From Planctomyces sp. (lineage in GTDB: Bacteria; Planctomycetota; Planctomycetia; Planctomycetales; Planctomycetaceae), in assembly GCA_016795105.1 (NCBI GenBank), contig JAEUIH010000036.1, positions 1 to 64,000 on the forward strand: a stretch of DNA of 64,000 nt, read 5' to 3'. The translations under genes were made by a program, and so were the position numbers. Within the stretch, counting starts at the first letter, position 1, and each line of letters opens with the position of its first letter. The notes under the pieces were generated by a model. It was given only the letters and a program-made list of their open reading frames with translations, was not told the DNA's origin and did no database searches. Below, in pieces: positions 36,703-45,904 of the stretch.

Positions 36703-38100
36703 TTGGAAATCCCATCGGCAAAAATTGCAGGTCTCCGACTACTCGTGCTGGCATGCTTCAGCTTCGGCTCAGCAATTTTCGCGCAGAACTTCGGCCACGC
36801 CCCGCTGATCAATGATCCGTCAATGGATCACCAGTCAGATACTGACTCTGATGTGATCGGGCTGGGAATCGGCGAGAGTGATTTCAATCCTCCCGAAAGC
36901 ATTTTTCAGCCAACCGATCCGCGTCGCCTGTTCACTGTCACCCACGACAACGGAATACTACTCAAGCTTAGAGAAGATGACAAATCCTTTGAACTGAAGA
37001 CAAATCTGCGTTCCCAGTTTCGAGTCATCTCTTTCACGCGGCAGACCGATTCATGGACTGATTCTGCCGGTGTGGTACGGCCGATTGAGGATCGCAGAAA
37101 CTTCGATATTGAACGCCTTCGTCTTATCTTCTCAGGACATGCGTTTACTCCGGAACTGAAGTATCTGATTCAGCTTGACGGGGACAGTGACAGCAGGCAC
37201 ATGATGTCCGTCGTTGATGCCTGGGCAGCATGGCATTTTTCAGACTTGCTTGAGCTTCAGTTTGGTAAGCGCAAAGTGCCTGGCTCTCGAAACTGGATGC
37301 TGGGAGCCTTCGACACACGACTTGCCGACCGCCCGTTCGCCAATGAGTTTTTTCGGCCAAGTCGAACGACCGGCATATGGGCAGTTGGAGATCCGTCCGA
37401 CTCAACCCACTACGAACTGATGGTCGGCCAGGGATATAACACGGAGGCACTCACACCGACGGAAACCGGTGATGACTTTGCAGCAGCCGCTCACATGTGG
37501 TGGGACCCGATCGGAAAATATGGATCGGCCAGACCGACAGACTTTGAATTCCATGACGAGCTGGCCGTTCGAGTTGGCTCTTCATGGGTTTCATCCGTTG
37601 AAGGCACGCCCGGACGACAGCTGGAAGAGGCCGACTTTCTAAGATTGACAGACGGGACGCGAGTAACTGATCCTGGGGCACTGGCGCCCGGAGCAACCGT
37701 CGAAAGCTTCGATGTGTCTCTGCTGGCACTTGACGCGGCATTCAAGTATCAGGGCTGGAGTGCAAACGCAGAGTACTTTTGGCGTTCGGTTACAGATCTC
37801 AGGGCCAACCTGCCCGTCCCTGAAGTCGGACTTCAGCATGGATTCTATGTAGAAGGCGGCTTTTTCATTCTTCCCAAAGAATTCGAACTGAATTCTCAGT
37901 TTGCTTATGTCACAGGAAAAGCCGGGAACCGAACCAGTTATGCCACTGGATTCAGCTACTATCCCAGAAAATCACAGTTCCTGAAGCTAACCGTTGACGC
38001 AACACTGATCGACGGCAGTCCTGTCAACAGCACCGGTAGTGACATCCTGGTTGGAACCGAGGGAACCCTGGTTCGAACTCAGCTGCAGGTACTCTTCTGA
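36703..38100 (+). CDS. OprP/OprO-like outer-membrane porin
   Basis: 465 residues starting at a TTG. A signal peptide covers about 1-27 (hydrophobic core LRLLVLACFSFGSAIFA). The rest fits the phosphate-selective porin O and P family: an N-terminal RSQFRV strand, NFDIERLRLIFSGHAFTPELKYLIQLD, FGKRKVPGSRNW, a long series of alternating strands, and a C-terminal aromatic Phe (VLF). It would form a beta-barrel for anion or phosphate uptake; the substrate is not certain. Its neighbours are unrelated in function. The family is common in planctomycetes, which fits an outer membrane. Confidence 0.85.
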   Translation: MEIPSAKIAGLRLLVLACFSFGSAIFAQNFGHAPLINDPSMDHQSDTDSDVIGLGIGESDFNPPESIFQPTDPRRLFTVTHDNGILLKLREDDKSFELKTNLRSQFRVISFTRQTDSWTDSAGVVRPIEDRRNFDIERLRLIFSGHAFTPELKYLIQLDGDSDSRHMMSVVDAWAAWHFSDLLELQFGKRKVPGSRNWMLGAFDTRLADRPFANEFFRPSRTTGIWAVGDPSDSTHYELMVGQGYNTEALTPTETGDDFAAAAHMWWDPIGKYGSARPTDFEFHDELAVRVGSSWVSSVEGTPGRQLEEADFLRLTDGTRVTDPGALAPGATVESFDVSLLALDAAFKYQGWSANAEYFWRSVTDLRANLPVPEVGLQHGFYVEGGFFILPKEFELNSQFAYVTGKAGNRTSYATGFSYYPRKSQFLKLTVDATLIDGSPVNSTGSDILVGTEGTLVRTQLQVLF

Positions 38101-38148
38101 CATTCCGCCAGCCTACCGAATTTACTGGACCAGAGATCAGGCACGACG

Positions 38149-38610
38149 ATGACAGACAAGAGCGAACTTCCGATGGCTCTGCGTGCGGCTTATCTGGCGC
38201 TGCATCGCCGATCGGAAGCGCATTTCGCAAAGTATGGTGTGACCGCAGACCAGTTTGTACTGCTCGCGACTCTTGCTCGCGGCGATGCCCTGACCCAGCG
38301 TGAACTGGCACGTCGCATGCCATCTGACCCAAGTACGGTCCGAGCAATGCTGGTGCTTCTGGAAAAACAGGGACTGATCCGGCGTGATACTCATCCGGAA
38401 GATTCCCGAGCACGAACAGCCGCCCTCACGACTGCCGGTAAACGAAAATTTCAACAAGTGTTTCGGGCGGGCGAAGCGATTCGACAGCAAATGTTTGATT
38501 CACTTCAGGCCGACGAAGGAAAGACTCTGATTCGATTGCTGAATAGGGTCGCCGAATCACTCACGTCAGAAACTGTGCCTGAAGCTAGACCGACGAACGC
38601 TTCTCAGTGA
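38149..38610 (+). CDS. MarR family transcriptional regulator
   Basis: 153 residues. A winged helix-turn-helix is visible at about 30-100: QFVLLATLARGDALTQRELARRMPSDPSTVRAMLVLLEKQGLI, then the wing RRDTHPEDSRARTAALT. The protein would dimerise and repress until a small ligand binds. Its stop overlaps the GTG start of the desaturase-type gene by 4 bp, so it probably regulates that gene and itself. Confidence 0.9.
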   Translation: MTDKSELPMALRAAYLALHRRSEAHFAKYGVTADQFVLLATLARGDALTQRELARRMPSDPSTVRAMLVLLEKQGLIRRDTHPEDSRARTAALTTAGKRKFQQVFRAGEAIRQQMFDSLQADEGKTLIRLLNRVAESLTSETVPEARPTNASQ

Positions 38611-39542
38611 GCACAAACATGGACTTCGCTGAAACACTGTCCCCTACAAGACCCGAGCGACCGGGGACCATGTTTCTGCGTAGCCGATATGCCCCGCTGC
38701 TGACACACGGAGCATTGCTGGTCCTGAGTGCATCAATGTGGGGTTTACTTTGGTTTACTCCATTGTGGCTGATGTTTATCCCCGGAACTCTGCTGGCTCA
38801 CCGAATCGGAATTTTGCTGCACGAATATCTGCACGGAATCCCCTTCAGAAATTATCGCAGCAACCTGGCTGTCTACGGGTTCTTCGATGGAACAATGCTG
38901 ATGTTCGGATTGATGGAACTCTTTCGGGGAACTCACCTGACACATCACCGCTGGCTGAATGCACCTGGCGATAATGCCGCCCGGCCCTCCAAAACGACTC
39001 CTCGCCATGCCCTGTTCAATCTGCTTATATCGAACGAAGCCGTGCAACATTTGCTGTTTCTCTGGGAAGCGATTCGGGGGCGTCAGGCGATTGTGAGACT
39101 TTCCCGCGTAGCATCTGGAGCTGCATTCTCAACTATCTGCATCCTTGGTCTTCTGCAGCTTGGTCGTGGAGACGTCGTATTGAAACTGATCGCTGTGAAC
39201 TTCTTCACAGTGCTGATTCCAGTCTCTTTAAGAGGAGCGATTGAGCACCACGGGCCAGCGGGGGCAACCGGATTTGCGAATGAATATCACACGTGGATTC
39301 CGCTCTTCAATCTGAATCGGCACATTCACCATCATGAAGACATGCACTGCCCGTGGTATCTGCTTCAGTATCGCTCAGCGAATCCGCTCGCCGCATGGAA
39401 CTATTTCACATACTGGTATCACGTCTACGTTTCGCATGACTATGTACTCATGCGACCGATGTCTGCTCAGGACCTGACACAATCTGCACCTGACCACAGC
39501 TCTGAAAACGCTGCAAACAGCAATAACGTTAATCCTGCGTAA
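38607..39542 (+). CDS. membrane fatty-acid desaturase or hydroxylase-like enzyme
   Basis: 311 residues with a GTG start at 38607 (ATG at 38619 is an alternative). The three histidine boxes of the desaturase/hydroxylase superfamily are seen: HEYLHG, HLTHHRW and HIHHHED, together with EHHGP. Four or more membrane segments flank them. Enzymes of this diiron type desaturate acyl chains or hydroxylate lipids and carotenoids. The substrate cannot be determined from sequence; coupling to a MarR regulator suggests inducible lipid remodelling. A carotenoid role is possible but is not supported by position, 24 kb from the carotenoid operon. Confidence 0.8.
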   Translation: MSTNMDFAETLSPTRPERPGTMFLRSRYAPLLTHGALLVLSASMWGLLWFTPLWLMFIPGTLLAHRIGILLHEYLHGIPFRNYRSNLAVYGFFDGTMLMFGLMELFRGTHLTHHRWLNAPGDNAARPSKTTPRHALFNLLISNEAVQHLLFLWEAIRGRQAIVRLSRVASGAAFSTICILGLLQLGRGDVVLKLIAVNFFTVLIPVSLRGAIEHHGPAGATGFANEYHTWIPLFNLNRHIHHHEDMHCPWYLLQYRSANPLAAWNYFTYWYHVYVSHDYVLMRPMSAQDLTQSAPDHSSENAANSNNVNPA

Positions 39543-39651
39543 TCCTTGGCCTCCGTTCGAGCCAGCTGGTGGCCGCGGCTGGGTGATCGCATCAAGACGG
39601 ACTCCTAACGATATACGCCACTGCATGGAACGACGATGGAATCGCGATTCT

Positions 39652-40893
39652 TCAGGGAAGTGTGGCGATGAGAATCGCACCGGCGATAAACAGGATTCCG
39701 AAAAGAAAGGCGATGCTCAGGAACAACTTCCGATGCCCGAGTGCGGCAACGAGCGCTGCTTTGAAAATCAGGTTGGCCATCACTGCGGAAACAATCACCC
39801 TCCAGCCGGTCTCTGCCGTGAGCCGTCCTGCCGAAACCATTCGTGATGTCGACAGGGTAATCGCATCCATATCTGTCAGGCCGGAGATGACGGCAACCAC
39901 ATAAAGGCCACTCTTTTCAAAGTGAGTCTTCGTCGCCGCAACTGCAAACAGAATGATTGCGTAAAGCGTTCCAAAGACGAGTGCCGACCGGAGTTCCGTA
40001 GGATTTGTCTGCTCTGGCATGGTTTCGGTCTCCTTCCGAGTTCTGAACCAACCAACCAGGCAAAGCAGCATCCCTGCCGAGATCAGCACAGACATTGGCA
40101 GAACGCCCTTCAGCATCGATTGCTGTCCGACTACCGACATTTCTACGGCTACTCGAATCAGACTGACCGTCGTGGAGATCATGATGACAGTGGAAGCCGC
40201 ACGAACCGACGATGGAGCCAGCCGGGAGCGTCTGGCGAAGGTCACTGTTGTTGCTGTACTCGAAATCGTTCCGCCAAGAATGCCGCCAAGAACAGTGCCG
40301 GCCTGCTGCCCAAAGAACTTCCAGACGACGTAGCCTCCGAGACTGATACCAACAACCAGAACAACCATCCACCAAATCTCACGCGGATTCAGAACGTCAT
40401 ACCACCCAAACGTCTGGTTCGGCAGGACCGGCAGAATCACGCACGAGATCAGAACGAACTGCATAATGGCTTTGATGTCAGTATCACCCAGTCGAGCCAC
40501 GATTCCGTGCAGTTCCAGCTTCATCTCGAGCAAAATGGCAACGGCTCCACCGACGGCTACAGCAACCGACCAGTTGCCATTCACCAGATATGCGCCAACA
40601 GCGTACATCAGCGGCATAGCCACAACTGTTGTCAGCCCGGAGCGATCATCATTTCGAACTGAATGCGTCATTTTACCGGCAAGTGCAGTCGCGATGACTC
40701 CTGCAAGCCCGACTGCAACAATCCAGCCGCCATATGTCCCGGCCAGAAGTGCGCAAACAGTGCCGAAGACCGTCACCAAAGGGAAGGTGCGGATGCCTCC
40801 AAGTGGTGCCAGCACATGCTGTCGCTGAAGTCCGACCAACAGGCCCAGAAGGAGCGATATGCCTAAGTCTTCAAAGATGGTCAAAGTCGCCAT
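39652..40893 (-). CDS. DUF4010/MgtC-SapB family membrane protein
   Basis: 413 residues. The N-terminal third is MgtC/SapB-like (LLVGLQRQ followed by GIRTFPLVTVFGTV) and the remainder is a DUF4010-like multi-helix domain (ILGGTISSTATTVTFARRSR and TDMDAITLS). About eleven membrane helices are visible. Proteins with this architecture are widespread and have no agreed function; magnesium or stress roles are guesses. It is a monocistronic gene converging on the desaturase-type gene. Confidence 0.85.
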   Translation of the reverse strand: MATLTIFEDLGISLLLGLLVGLQRQHVLAPLGGIRTFPLVTVFGTVCALLAGTYGGWIVAVGLAGVIATALAGKMTHSVRNDDRSGLTTVVAMPLMYAVGAYLVNGNWSVAVAVGGAVAILLEMKLELHGIVARLGDTDIKAIMQFVLISCVILPVLPNQTFGWYDVLNPREIWWMVVLVVGISLGGYVVWKFFGQQAGTVLGGILGGTISSTATTVTFARRSRLAPSSVRAASTVIMISTTVSLIRVAVEMSVVGQQSMLKGVLPMSVLISAGMLLCLVGWFRTRKETETMPEQTNPTELRSALVFGTLYAIILFAVAATKTHFEKSGLYVVAVISGLTDMDAITLSTSRMVSAGRLTAETGWRVIVSAVMANLIFKAALVAALGHRKLFLSIAFLFGILFIAGAILIATLP

Positions 40894-41119
40894 CGCATTT
40901 CTCGTTCATTGTCATCCGGGCTCTGAGTGAGAACAGAGAATATCGAATTCATCCGCATTACACGACAGCATTGACCTGCAAACATCTTCAATCTGAACAG
41001 CTTTTAGCCCGGAACACCTTCGATATAGCGGAAACGTACAGACCACGTCTAATCAGACTGGCTCGCTGATGCGCGTCGTTGTGCAACCATTCTACCCGCT
41101 CGTCTATTCATCCAATGCG

Positions 41120-41665
41120 TTACAATGATGTTGTAACAACCGGCATGCGCGTCCGAGAGTTTTTGGTGTTTTCGTGAGGTCGTTGCCTGAGTGGGCGATC
41201 ATCGCTGAGCAACTTTCCCGACACAGTGGCGATGCCATCAAATTCTTCATCTCGTGCGACCACAGTCTTATGCTGCATCAGCAACCACGACATGTTGCCC
41301 GACCGCACCTGGCTGACGAGCCATGGGATTCCGGAAGTATGCTGATCCCGTTCGGTCGTCTCTGCATCTGTTTCCAGAAGGAATCCAGCATGGGCAACGG
41401 CGTCCTGGGTATCAAAAACTGAAAACGTATGAAACGACCACGTCAAGTCAGCACAGACTCGCAGATCAGGCATCCTGTATCCTCCAGCGGCATTCGGTGG
41501 ATTGAACGCCAGAAACTTCCCCCGCCGCCCAAGGTGTTCTGCAACTCTGGCGTTCACGCGGTTTCCGAAGCTTTCTCCTATGAATGTCGTCCGCGCCGGC
41601 TCAATTCCCATCCCATGGAGCTTCTCGGCAGCCTCCTCTGCCACCAGATCAACTGAATTAGCCAC
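41120..41665 (-). pseudogene. probable broken hydrolase-like gene
   Basis: 181 residues from a GTG at 41665, without a clear ribosome binding site. GESFGN (about 31-36) resembles a nucleophile elbow of alpha/beta hydrolases. A run LAFNPPNAAGGYRMPDL and DTQDAVAHAGFLLETD look protein-like. In the frame one base away (roughly 41715-41880) a different ORF shows a hydrophobic helix ending in MLELTGLLRGLHS, and the two frames read naturally onto each other near 41700. That suggests a frameshift in a secreted or membrane hydrolase. I do not recognise the family, and the alternative is two short unrelated genes. Confidence 0.4.
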
Positions 41666-42070
41666 CTCCCAGGGATCAGGTCTGCCCGAACACTGTGCAA
41701 ACCGCGCAGCAGACCTGTCAATTCAAGCATAAATACCAGCATCGTTACGTACGAAGACCACAGCTTGATCGACATGATCATCTCCTCGGAAAGTGGCGAT
41801 TCCTGATGAATCTGAGGCGTTCGCTGGAACTCTGCAAGCACCCGGTCAATCGGCACTCCGATCGACGCCACCCATACACATACGTCCGACGCCTGTGACA
41901 AATAAAACGAGTCAGTGCCTGCCAAACTCGCCTTGGCTCTCAGAGTCTGAAGATCTGTACCACTAACAGTTGAATTCTCTTTGAGCCGCAGAGAATTTCT
42001 ACGGCGAGTTGCGTAAGTTGTTTGGTTCTGCCGTTTTGCGCAGCGAAGATTGCAGTGAGTTGATTCCGAT

Positions 42071-42188
42071 TGCATCCAGCGCGTAGCCAGCGTGTTTGGT
42101 AACCACGAAAGACACGAACCACACGAAAAACACAGTCGGGTGCTTTTGCGATTCTTCCGTCTTTTCCGCGTCTTCCATGGTCAAAACG
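42071..42188 (-). repeat. dispersed repeat, inverted relative to 57112-57250
   Basis: The stretch holds TGCATCCAGCGCGTAGCCAG, then GGTAACCACGAAAGACACG, then GCGATTCTTCCGTC and GTCTTCCATGGTCAAAAC. In the same order and on the other strand these blocks recur at 57112-57250. A fragment (CGCTGGATGCAAT) also lies near 45813. The non-coding region between about 41880 and 42471 otherwise shows nothing. Confidence 0.65.
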
Positions 42189-42471
42189 CTGGTCCTGACT
42201 CCGACTTGAATTCAAAACCACAAACTCTGTTCTGGAGTCTTCTCAATTGGCAAGAGAATGAAGGCAAAAGAATGCCGGACTCTGCCATAGTCGTGCGCGG
42301 CCATGTTGACGGAACCGCGCCCGAGAGAGCTCCTATTCAAACTGAACATGCGAAACCGGTGCCGTCCAATTCTTCCATCTCGTCGGCTTGATTTTATCTG
42401 TCGGCACCGGAAACTGATCCCGAGGCCGCTTGTGAGGCGTTGCTGAAGACAAACAGTAAGGTCGGAAAAAA

Positions 42472-43359
42472 ATGAACGCGAAAATCGACGATCTAGTCGA
42501 CGACTATCTGTATGCGCCAAGATTTCCCGATGATCGCGATTTTCGGGTACTGCTCGGAAAACTGTCGCGACTGTCAATCGACCAAGTGCAGCCCGAGTTC
42601 GAGAAACGGATGGCAATCGCGAGCGAAGAAGATCTGGGACGATTGATCGAGCGTTTTGCAATTCTCTTCCAGACGGATTCCGTATCGCTGTTGGCTCATT
42701 GGCTGGACCACGATTCTTCGACCATCCGTTGGCTGGTCTGCCAATGTCTTCATGATGTCGGCAATGCGAGTGTCGTCGATGGGCTAAGGCGTCGCATGTT
42801 CGAAGACCCGGATTGCCAGGTCCGAGTAGAAGCAACGGGTGCCCTGGGAAAGGTTGGTACTCTGAATGTTCTGCCTGACCTCGAACGCGTGTTTCTGAAC
42901 GATCAGGAAACTGACCCACTCGGATATTCTCCTTCGTGGATTGCACACTCTGCGATTACTGATCTACTTCGTTCCTGGACGAGCAGGCAGATTCAGGGCA
43001 ATCCCGCTCCTTCGTTCGAAGAAGGCTTTACGGCCGGATCGATCAAAGGAGAGATTCTTGGTCGCGGTATCCCACGCGATCCGCACGGACAACTCCTGAA
43101 CCTGGCTCGCTATCGCGACCTGCCCAGGAGTGCTTTCGGGCATGGCATGGCAACAAAACTTAATCTGAACACATCACTTCCATCCATATTCGAAGTCTGG
43201 ACAACAGCTCTTTGTGGAGATTCAAGGTTCGAGAGGATCTTTATCTACGAACCGCTGCTGAAGAACATTGCAGAACTGGATTGCGCCATCCACACGATCA
43301 TCGATGTCCCATCCTGTATTGATCACCTTCGGACGCACTCACCCCAGTTTAACGGCTAG
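42472..43359 (+). CDS. HEAT-repeat protein
   Basis: 295 residues. HEAT-type helical repeats are visible: DSVSLLAHWLDHDSSTIRWLVCQCLHDVG, then DGLRRRMFEDPDCQVRVEATGALGKVG, then DLERVFLNDQE. Such proteins are protein-binding scaffolds. The last five codons and the stop (PQFNG, TAG) are encoded by the 25-bp GCCTGCGGC repeat at 43346-43370, so the C-terminus may have been changed by repeat insertion. The function is unknown. Confidence 0.8.
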   Translation: MNAKIDDLVDDYLYAPRFPDDRDFRVLLGKLSRLSIDQVQPEFEKRMAIASEEDLGRLIERFAILFQTDSVSLLAHWLDHDSSTIRWLVCQCLHDVGNASVVDGLRRRMFEDPDCQVRVEATGALGKVGTLNVLPDLERVFLNDQETDPLGYSPSWIAHSAITDLLRSWTSRQIQGNPAPSFEEGFTAGSIKGEILGRGIPRDPHGQLLNLARYRDLPRSAFGHGMATKLNLNTSLPSIFEVWTTALCGDSRFERIFIYEPLLKNIAELDCAIHTIIDVPSCIDHLRTHSPQFNG

Positions 43360-43370
43360 CCGCAGCCGTC
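43346..43370 (-). repeat. GCCTGCGGC repeat supplying a gene's stop codon
   Basis: AGTTTAACGGCTAGCCGCAGCCGTC, one full copy of the family at 1710-1799 in inverse orientation. The TAG inside it is the stop of the HEAT-repeat protein. Confidence 0.75.
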
Positions 43371-43686
43371 AGTTCCCAGCGGTCATCGCTGGCATAGACG
43401 GAAAGACCGATCGCCTGAACGATGATCAAAAGAGCTGGGCTGACACAATTCGAGGCTGACCGTCCCCTTTGGATCAAGCCCCATCAACTCTGGAGCACTG
43501 ATTCTCGTGCCAATATTCGCCTGCCATTTCTACCCGACGGTGGAATCAGGGGGGGCAGCATGGGTGGACTCAGTCGCCTGCGGCTTGCCGTTAAACTTTT
43601 GGGAAGTAAAGCCAATTGACGATCTTCAACGAACTGGTCGTTGTTTCCGTTCGAAGACGCTTTCCAGTAGATTCCCGGCGGAGAAG
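43371..43686. other. intergenic region with a repeat copy
   Basis: About 315 bases without a convincing gene, holding one GCCTGCGGC repeat (43573-43597, plus orientation) and the convergent ends of flanking genes. No terminator hairpin with a T-run was identified. Confidence 0.5.
43573..43597 (+). repeat. GCCTGCGGC repeat, single copy
   Basis: GTCGCCTGCGGCTTGCCGT plus TAAACT. Orientation opposite to the copy at 43346. Confidence 0.75.
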
Positions 43687-44826
43687 TCAGTCATTGCCTG
43701 CCGGCGTACCCAGTGCCTTCAGGACTTTAGGATCTGTACTTTCCGAGAGAAGCTGGACCGACCCGTCACACATCGCGAACATGGCCCCATTCCATCCCGG
43801 TGGTCCTCCAAATCCATCCGGCGATCGATTGATCCCCAAAGCCGGGTCGCGCACGTTGGCCGGGTGGCCCCAGGGTCTGAGGTTTTGCGAAGCGGTTCCC
43901 AGCAGAATTGTGTTCTTCAACCCGTCAGAGATATCATCAAACGTGACTCCTCGCTCCTTATGCACCGGCTTCGCTGAGAAAACAGTTTTTGATTCGACGA
44001 CCCGTATCGGCATCACATGACAATTGGCTGCCCAATGTGTCAGTCCGAACCCGTCCTTGTCGAAGACTTCGCCACTCATCGATGGATTCAGAAACCGATC
44101 ACTCTGGCATTGATACACTTCAGCATTCGGAGGTTTCCTCCAGCTAATCCACTCATCAAGCTGGGGTGCAATATATGTATCGTAAGGACCAATCAACATC
44201 AGCCAGCCATGAAGCAGTTCACCGTGTTCTGTCATCGTCCCTCCCGGAGGCAGCTCGTCATGGGAGTCATGGTAGTTCTGAATGGCCAGACTGAGACTCT
44301 GAAGCTGAAATTTTGCCTGCATTTGATCCGTTTGTTCTGTCAGAATCCCAATGATCCCCATCTCGGAGGCGGCAACGTCTTCTGCCTGGTCGTTGCGTCC
44401 CGACCACATCCAGACAACCTGATGGCAGATTCCGACAAAGGAAATCCCAGACGCAAACAATGCAAGGAACAGGACAACGGAAGTCAGAGCATTGCCAAGT
44501 GTCCAGACATGAGTCTGCGCATTTACACTGCGATTTCTTCGCAGGACCCGCAAGCCACCAAAGTACAGCGTTACAGCCAACAAGGTCAGACAAATCAGGC
44601 CCGCACAGACTGCCGGTGGATCGATCGTCATTCGAGGAATCGTACGAATCGGAAAATAGAGCCATCCGAGCAACAGTTGTTCGAGATGACTGAAGGATGT
44701 CATCCAGCAGATGAGAAATACCGTCACACCTGCTATACCGAAAACCATGGACACCATTCGGCCAGTACTCGCTGGACGTTCAGCAGTACCTACAGAGTCA
44801 CCATCTGATGCGTTTGGGCTCGTCAT
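43687..44826 (-). CDS. DUF1559-like membrane protein
   Basis: 379 residues. Three membrane helices in the first 140 residues (about 24-45, 70-95 and 112-135) replace the usual prepilin-type N-terminus. The C-terminal part is the planctomycete DUF1559 domain, with LSLAIQNYHDSHDELPPGG and the ending DGSVQLLSESTDPKVLKALGTPAG (H-x9-DG type). DUF1559 proteins are abundant pseudopilin-like proteins in planctomycetes, and their role is unknown. It overlaps the upstream gene by 4 bp, so the two form a pair. Confidence 0.82.
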   Translation of the reverse strand: MTSPNASDGDSVGTAERPASTGRMVSMVFGIAGVTVFLICWMTSFSHLEQLLLGWLYFPIRTIPRMTIDPPAVCAGLICLTLLAVTLYFGGLRVLRRNRSVNAQTHVWTLGNALTSVVLFLALFASGISFVGICHQVVWMWSGRNDQAEDVAASEMGIIGILTEQTDQMQAKFQLQSLSLAIQNYHDSHDELPPGGTMTEHGELLHGWLMLIGPYDTYIAPQLDEWISWRKPPNAEVYQCQSDRFLNPSMSGEVFDKDGFGLTHWAANCHVMPIRVVESKTVFSAKPVHKERGVTFDDISDGLKNTILLGTASQNLRPWGHPANVRDPALGINRSPDGFGGPPGWNGAMFAMCDGSVQLLSESTDPKVLKALGTPAGND

Positions 44827-45638
44827 CGGCCTTCTCCTGTGTTGGACTCGTCAGCTCCACTCGCTGACTCAAGTTTCGAGAGAGCCTGTTCGATCTCTGA
44901 GGAGTCCATTGTACCAATCACACCGTTGGTCAGCAGAACCAGACGTTCGTCACCATCGGTATCAGGTTCGTAAACAAAAAGTCGCCCAGCCTCTTCTGCC
45001 TTGCAGCCGCCGATGGCAAGAAACTCCAGCCCTGCAGATGTGGGAATCTGCCAGAGTTCAGGCGAAATCCGTGCATCTGCGAGACTGGGAAGCTCGCCTT
45101 GATGAGTCGCGGCGTAGCGCCACAGTGCGGTTCGCAGTTCTTCGAGCTGTTCGCGCTTCAGGCGGGATTTTTCTGAAGAATCTCCTGCTCCAGAGTAATT
45201 CAGCGTATACGTCCAGCCCTGCTTCTTCCAGGCGCCTGGAGTCATCAATTCACGCGCTCCGGAGATCATGGTGAGTACAACACTGAAGGCAAGCCCCCAC
45301 AGAACCAGCATTGACAGACTCTCGCGAAACGTAATCGAAGGCAATCGAAAGCACTTCGGAGCCAGTGCATTCCATAATCGCTGGACGATCCATCCACTTA
45401 CGAGGAATGTCATTACAAAAAATGAAATCACCTGCAGCTGAATCGCCAATGCTGTACTCGTCAGAGTTCTCGAAGCTCCGTCAACGTCTGTTTTGGCTGT
45501 CCAGCTGGAGGGCATTAGCGATGGCATCCCAGCATCAGCCGTCGCCGAACACATCATCAAGATTGTCATCAAACCGATCGTCACTAAACATCCTTCGGCG
45601 ATCGACCATCGCCCTGCAATCGATCGATCCTGAGGCAT
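44823..45638 (-). CDS. membrane protein paired with the DUF1559-like protein
   Basis: 271 residues from the ATG at 45638; the frame is open to 45683. Three hydrophobic segments (about 14-35, 70-90, 110-130) precede a soluble domain with an EELRTALWRYAATHQGELPS stretch, typical of pseudopilin-like globular parts, and an EPDTDGDERLVLLTNG strand. I do not recognise a named family. The 4-bp overlap with the following gene shows co-translation. Confidence 0.7.
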   Translation of the reverse strand: MPQDRSIAGRWSIAEGCLVTIGLMTILMMCSATADAGMPSLMPSSWTAKTDVDGASRTLTSTALAIQLQVISFFVMTFLVSGWIVQRLWNALAPKCFRLPSITFRESLSMLVLWGLAFSVVLTMISGARELMTPGAWKKQGWTYTLNYSGAGDSSEKSRLKREQLEELRTALWRYAATHQGELPSLADARISPELWQIPTSAGLEFLAIGGCKAEEAGRLFVYEPDTDGDERLVLLTNGVIGTMDSSEIEQALSKLESASGADESNTGEGR

Positions 45639-45767
45639 TGCCTTCTGTCTCCAAATTAGCGTGAACGAATCTCTACTGAACAACTTGATCTTACATCAAC
45701 TCGGTAAAGGCTGAAAAACCACAGAGACGTTTTTTCCCCGAATAGTGCCTCGCCCCACGAGCCCATT

Positions 45768-45797
45768 GTACTCATCACGCTCCGCCGTGATGAGTAC
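45768..45797. repeat. TCATCACG hairpin, copy 1
   Basis: A 12-bp perfect stem GTACTCATCACG/CGTGATGAGTAC around CTCCGC, the longest in this window. A second copy with loop CTCCGT on the other strand is at 57370-57391 with a shorter stem. The location between convergent or divergent genes is typical of REP-like elements. Confidence 0.65.
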
Positions 45798-45846
45798 TGT
45801 CAACGCCGGCGCACGCTGGATGCAATCCAGCCGACAAGAGGGCTCA

Positions 45847-45871
45847 GTCGCCTGCGGCTTGCCGTTAAACT
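45847..45871 (+). repeat. GCCTGCGGC repeat, single copy
   Basis: GTCGCCTGCGGCTTGCCGT plus TAAACT, identical in core to the copy at 43573. It lies 34 bases from the end of the AraC-type regulator gene. Confidence 0.75.
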
Positions 45872-45904
45872 TATCGACGAAGTCATGAACGTGGTGCGAT
45901 TCCG

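Noticed and set aside
38607-39542. beta-carotene hydroxylase assignment
   Set aside because: His boxes are shared with desaturases and no cyclic carotenoid genes are present in the window.
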